From Prunus persica (lineage: Eukaryota; Streptophyta; Magnoliopsida; Rosales; Rosaceae), in NCBI RefSeq assembly GCF_000346465.2, contig NC_034015.1:8033302-8097301 (forward strand): a stretch of DNA of 64,000 nt, given 5' to 3'. A model generated the notes under the pieces. It ran no database searches. It had not been told where the DNA came from and saw only the letters and a list, made by a program, of their open reading frames with translations. Shown here one piece after another: positions 59,370 through 64,000 of this stretch; the first letter of the stretch is position 1, and every line of letters starts with the position of its first letter. The translations under genes and the position numbers were made by a program.

Positions 59370-62300
59370 CTAAATAAGACGACGGTAGACCACGACGGTT
59401 CGTCAGTTGTTCTAGCGTCGTCTGAAAATTGACAAAGTTGTTTTTAAAATAATAGTCTTTTTTTATATGCTTGTTTAATTGCAGGTTTGATTTCGCTGAA
59501 CAATGGTTTTTGTTTTTCCCTTATTTGATAAAATATAAAGAAAAAGAAACTAGGGTTGGTATCTAATATAGACGACAAAATATCTTATTGTTTTACGTCG
59601 TGTGAATGTTAATACCACGACGGTGTATTACTATTGACGTCGTATGAACATAAATACCACGACGTTATATAAATAATAGTTTACCACGACGGTGTATTAC
59701 TATTGACGTCGTGTGAACATATATACCACGACGTTATATAAATAATGGTTTTAAACATTTATTACGTCTGAGATTATTTCATTGCGTCGTCTAAAATCAT
59801 ATCATACGTCGTATTTTTTTAATACCGTCGTTTGTGTTCTTAATGTTTTCCTGAAATATTTTCACTTGCAGTTTTGTCTGTTAAAATGGTTTCTCAACAA
59901 CAAACTAAGGATTCTGGCTCCAAGAAGCTTGGAATGGTAGCTCCTCAAGATAAGTCTTCGAAGGAGATGAAGTCTTCGAAGAAGATGAAGTTTGCTTCAT
60001 CATCTGCTGAGACAGAACAAACCAGCCAGACAACAATCTCAGATGATTCAAAGACTGGTCGAGGTATGAGCACAATGCCTCGTGTTGTGAAGAGAAAGCT
60101 TCAGAAACTGAGGCCAATTGTTGAGTACAATAAAAGGGGGAAAGGTGTTGGCCAAGCACATATTGAGATGCAGTCGTATATTGGTGTGTTGGCACGCTCC
60201 AGGATCCCACTTGTGGACAAGAAATGGTCCCAAATCCCCAAGGATATAAAGGAGCAGATTTGGGAAGCAGTTGACATGGCTTTTGTCGTAGGCCAAGGGG
60301 GCAAGACCTCTGTTTTAGCTTCTGCTTCCGAGAAATGGAAGGATTTCAAGTCTACACTAACGAGGCATTATATCCTTCCATACACCAATGACAGGGAGAA
60401 ATTAAGCCAACCCCCTGAAACATATAAATTCATAGAGAAAGCACAATGGGATGCCTTTGTAGCTTCAAGGCTATCCAAAGATTTTGAGTCTGTGCATTCT
60501 CAACATGCACAGATTAGGGAGAAACTCGAGTACAATCATCGATTGTCTCGAAAAGGATATGCTGGATTGGAGGATCAATTGGAGGAAACCATGCCTGGGG
60601 TAGAAATTGATCGATCTACCTTATGGAAGAGAGCTAGACAGGACAAAACATGGTAACATCCCTGATCCAAAGGTGGCAGAGAAAGCAAAATTAATTGTAA
60701 GCCTACTATCACTCTGTTTTAAATTTTTATTAAACTGTGAATTATTCTTATTACGTCGTATGTTATATTTTTCGTCGTGTGAATGATATTACCACGTCGA
60801 AAAGTTTTTAAAAACGTCGTTAAAGGTCTAAATAGGAATCACTACTATGTTTTCTGTAATTACAGCATAAGACGTCGGTGGTTCATTTTCGCGTCGTGTG
60901 AATGATATTACCACGTCGAAAATTTTTTAAAAACGTCGTTAACGGTCTAAATAGGAATCACTACTCTGTTATCTTTAATTATAGCATAAGACGTCGGTTG
61001 TTTATTCATTTCGTCGTTTTAAATAAATAACCACGTCGGTATAACTACCGTCGTGATAAGTTATAATAACGTCGGTTTATACGTTATTGCGTCGTGTGAA
61101 ATTATATAATACGTCGTTTGTACATAAATAACCGTCGTGTGTTTTTTTGTTTATCTTTTTTTAGGATGAATTGCAGAAACAAGTCTCGGAAGGCAAAGTC
61201 AGAGTAGATGGCAGCAATGATGTGCTGACCATGGCTTTGGGCCCCGAGCATCCAGGCAGACTGAGGGGAGTTGGTGCTGGTGTTTCCCCAAGGCAATATT
61301 TCAATTTGCCCAAACCACAGAGGGTGAGCTTTGACGACCGTTTGAAGGACAGTTTAAGAGTTCTCCTTCAAGAAGAGACTAAAAAGATGGAGGCTAAGGC
61401 AAGGGAAGAGGCCTTAAGGATGGAGGCTAGGACAAAACAATTGGTAGAGGCTGAGAGGGAGCATTTCCTGAGTCAGCTTTCCCAATTAATTCCCAATTTT
61501 GATCCAAGCATGCTTAAACCAAGAATTAGCCAAAGCCCCAAAAATCCAATGTCTGACAAAGCTAGCTGCTCTGGAGGTGATGTGAGATCCCTACATTTGG
61601 AGGATGATACTGCCAAAATGGGGAAACATCAGCCAGATGAAGAGAAGGAAGAAGAAAAAAGAGATGAAGAGAAGGAAGAAGAAAAGGAGAAAGAAGATGA
61701 AGAAAAGCATGACGACAAGGTATGTTCACATAACTTTGCCTTTTTTATTTGTTTTTCAAAATTTCAGACGTCGATATTTTTATTTAATCCGTCGTTTGTT
61801 TAAAACTTAGACGGCGGAATTTTTTTAAGACGTAATAAAATATTTAAACGACGGTTTTTGCACCGTCGTTTAAATGGTTTCAGACGACGCTTTATTCATA
61901 AAACCGTCGTCTTTATTGAATTACCACGACAGTTTTTTCACCGTCGTTTAAATACTTTTAAGACGACGTTTTATTACTTAAACCGTCGTCTTTATTGAAT
62001 TACCACGTCATTTTTTTTATTTCTTTAAACAGGTTATTGAAGTTGGTGCTTATTCAAAAATGGAGGCGCCATCTTCTTTAAAAACCCTTTGTCGTTTTGT
62101 GGAAACGACACTCCTGCCTGAGGATAAGACAGTCCAATTTACAATTGATAAGGAGGTGTTTGGTGGTGAGCGCGATACCTTCCTCCTGCCTGAAGATATT
62201 ACACAATTTGCAGGCATGGAAGAAATTGGAGCTACTGTATTGGCTGTATATATGAGGTTTGTACTTCTAAAATAATAACTCGTTGGTTTATATACTGCGT

Positions 62301-63870
62301 CGTCTTAACTAACTAACCACGTCGTCTTAACTAACAACCGTCGTGATAAATATATTATAACGTCCTCATCTATTTCAGTACGTCGTGTGAAATATTATAA
62401 TACGTCGTTTTTTTATACGTAACCGTCGTGTTTTGTGTGCTGACTTGTTTATATTATTTTATTTGTTTAGGTACTTACACGATGTTTTGAAAAAAGCCAA
62501 TATGTGCAGTATGGTTGGCTTTATCGACCCTGCTACAGTTAGTGCCAACTCTGGCACAATAACTGAAAGATCACGACTCGTAGCAGCTCGACTTCAGAAG
62601 ACAGACGGTGAACAGATTTTCATGATGCCTTACAATCCAGGGTTAGTCTCCTTAGGATTTTGTTTTTATGATTTTCAATAAATGACAGCTTATAAACTAA
62701 CCACGTCGGTGTTTTATTTTATTTAGTCGTTTGAAACTACTAACCACGTCGGTATTTATTTATCGTCGTGATAAATATATAATGTCGTCGTTAGCTACTT
62801 TACTTCGTCGTGTGAAATACTATAATACGTCGTTTTTGTAAATAACCGTCGTTTTTATATTAATTTTGTGCAGCCGTCATTGGATTTTGCTGATTGTAAG
62901 AGCAAAGAGAGAAACCGTCTATTTTCTGGATCCTCTGCCAGGAAATCGTGTGGTCGATGAAGAGGCCAAAAACATCGTGAACAGTGCTTTAAAAATATAT
63001 AATACCCACATAGCCCGAGCAGGACGTAAAAATGTAATTTGGAAAACTCTCTCAGGCACACCAAAGCAACCCAGCAATGTCGAATGCGGGTATTATGTAA
63101 TGCGCTTCATGAGGGACATCATCATGGATCCTTCCTTGGGGTTTGAGAATAAGGTAAGAAGAAATTACCTTCATACATTTCACGTCGTTTTTTGTATTAT
63201 CAACGACGGTCGTGTAAAATTAACGTCGTTGAATGGATATACTACGTCGGTTATGAAAAATATCGTCGTCTGTGATTGAATTTCTTTTTATTTATAAACC
63301 CTAATAGTCATTGTTTATGCAGTATGCCAAGGGAAACCAGGAAGCTTCATACCCCCAAGAAGCCATTGATGAAGTCCGGAATGAATGGGCAGAGTTTGTT
63401 TTCCAAATTATTAAACAGGGCAATTATTGAACACTTGATATTTATGTATAATGTACCAATTTTCTCTATAATATGTAATGTAAAAATTTGTTGAGGTTTT
63501 CTTAAATTAAAAAAAAAACAAACATACAAATTGCTTAACCGACGTGTAATACTTTTCCAACGACCTAATAAAGTCAATAACCGTCGTATTTTGTTGTTGC
63601 GTGTTTTAAACAAATACGACGTAAAAAAATAGTTAGACGACGTTCTTTGAACAATTGAGTCGTTAATGGTTTACAATATCTTCAATTTCTTAAGGGTTCA
63701 GGGTATAATCGACGACGTTTATGTAACGACTGCGGTTAAGTCGTAAAATATATATTTTACGTCGTATAGTTAAATAGCCGCCATGGTTTCTCATTTTAAC
63801 GACGTCATTTTAACGACTTAGTAGTCTATTACAATTTACAACGTCTACAATTTATTTAACACCGACGTGG
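59370..63870 (+). repeat. Internal CGTCG/CGACG arrays confined to introns and flanks
   Basis: The arrays lie at about 59376-59835 (5' leader introns), 60755-61140, 61767-62010, 62297-62425, 62700-62855, 63180-63275 and 63537-63865. All fall in introns or the 3' flank of the gene. The coding exons between them show no CGTCG or CGACG core that I can find. Neighbouring introns share phrases such as GTGTGAAATATTATAATACG. Confidence 0.85.
59886..63430 (+). CDS. CACTA gene: plant En/Spm-type protein with C-terminal Ulp1-like protease
   Basis: Exons: 59886-about 60700, 61165-61719, 62033-62256, 62471-62641, 62874-63153, 63323-63430, all with GT-AG borders; the ATG follows an acceptor at 59870. The N-terminal part (IPLVDKKWSQIPKDIKEQIW, WKDFKSTLTRHYI, WDAFVASRLS) resembles the plant Ptta/En/Spm transposase family. 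Exon 2 has VSEGKVRVDGSNDVLTMALG, a long charged coiled coil and an EEKEEEKRDEEKEEEKEKED run. Exons 4-6 form a C48 (Ulp1/SENP) protease: His in GRHWILLI, Asp in FLDPLPGN, Gln/Cys in KQPSNVECGYYVMRF. It ends WAEFVFQIIKQGNY. An apparent extra T near 60653 puts TAA after DKTW; one frame over, GNIPDPKVAEKAKLI joins exon 2, so exon 1 seems frameshifted. The protease may act on SUMO-like conjugates. Confidence 0.8.
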
Positions 63871-64000
63871 TTTGTTGTATGGTAAGAATATTTTATTATT
63901 TTTATATCAAAATATTCAAAATAAATATAAAATAAATCAGAAAATTGAAAAGTCAACTCCTATGAAGTCATTGATATATTTCTTCCACATAAACCTGAAG

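Larger units (their letters stand above)
56746..64000 (+). mobile_element. CACTA (En/Spm) element, right copy, runs off the window
   Basis: It begins CACTACTACAAAAAGTG at 56746. The first 2.4 kb mirror the left copy. Then comes the gene with exons 59886-63430, and motif-rich sequence continues to about 63870. The second terminus and any TNPD-like transposase are beyond 64000. The 3 bp before the terminus are TTT. The element must exceed 7.2 kb. Confidence 0.9.

Noticed and set aside
56765..63870. CGTCG arrays as a CRISPR-like array
   Set aside because: Spacing is irregular, motifs occur in both orientations, and the setting is a plant CACTA element with introns.

Overview
The window reads as nuclear DNA of a flowering plant: GT-AG introns, a plant-type LRR receptor kinase with the usual 3' intron, REM/VRN1-type B3 domains, an L1-type LINE, LTR elements and CACTA, PIF/Harbinger, hAT and Helitron transposons. 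The repertoire resembles a woody eudicot, perhaps Rosaceae, but that is a guess. It holds only one fully intact host gene, an LRR subfamily XII receptor kinase (35413-38747), plus the intact last exons of a B3 gene. Almost everything else is transposons inserted in one another, so many boundaries can be read from target-site duplications (TSDs).

Layout. (a) 1-2327: one end of a CACTA element on the minus strand, carrying a captured piece of a 26S proteasome RPN6 gene. It sits inside a Harbinger remnant (2328-3708) whose tail and flank are tandemly triplicated (3220-6240). (b) 6241-12879: an orphan kinase exon, a Mutator-like MITE, and LRR kinase copy 1, broken by a 901-bp hAT-like insertion, with a stray LRR fragment beyond it. 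(c) 12880-34181: a hAT-like shell with an 8-bp TSD holding three Harbinger elements. Two of these, E1 and E2, abut tail to tail sharing one TTA and form a giant palindrome. The third, E3, contains an L1 LINE with a 13-bp TSD, which itself contains two solo LTRs in opposite orientation, each with its own 5-bp TSD. (d) 34437-46100: a minus-strand B3 gene, apparently split by LRR kinase copy 2, a hAT MITE and a Helitron that captured tRNase Z exons. (e) 46800-56745: a gag relic, MITEs and gene-poor AT-rich DNA. (f) 56746-64000: a second CACTA element of the same family, facing the first, with its gene of several exons encoding a plant En/Spm-type protein fused to a Ulp1-like (C48) cysteine protease.

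Most unusual signal. The CGTCG/CGACG motif arrays of these CACTA elements are not confined to the termini. They fill more than 2 kb of subterminal DNA and then reappear in every intron and the 3' flank of the transposon gene, while the exons are essentially free of them. This may be a binding-site, chromatin or intron system that spans the whole element. Other items of note are the RPN6 capture, the tRNase Z capture, the 4-kb Harbinger palindrome as a possible dsRNA source, and the truncated LRR receptor made by the hAT insertion.
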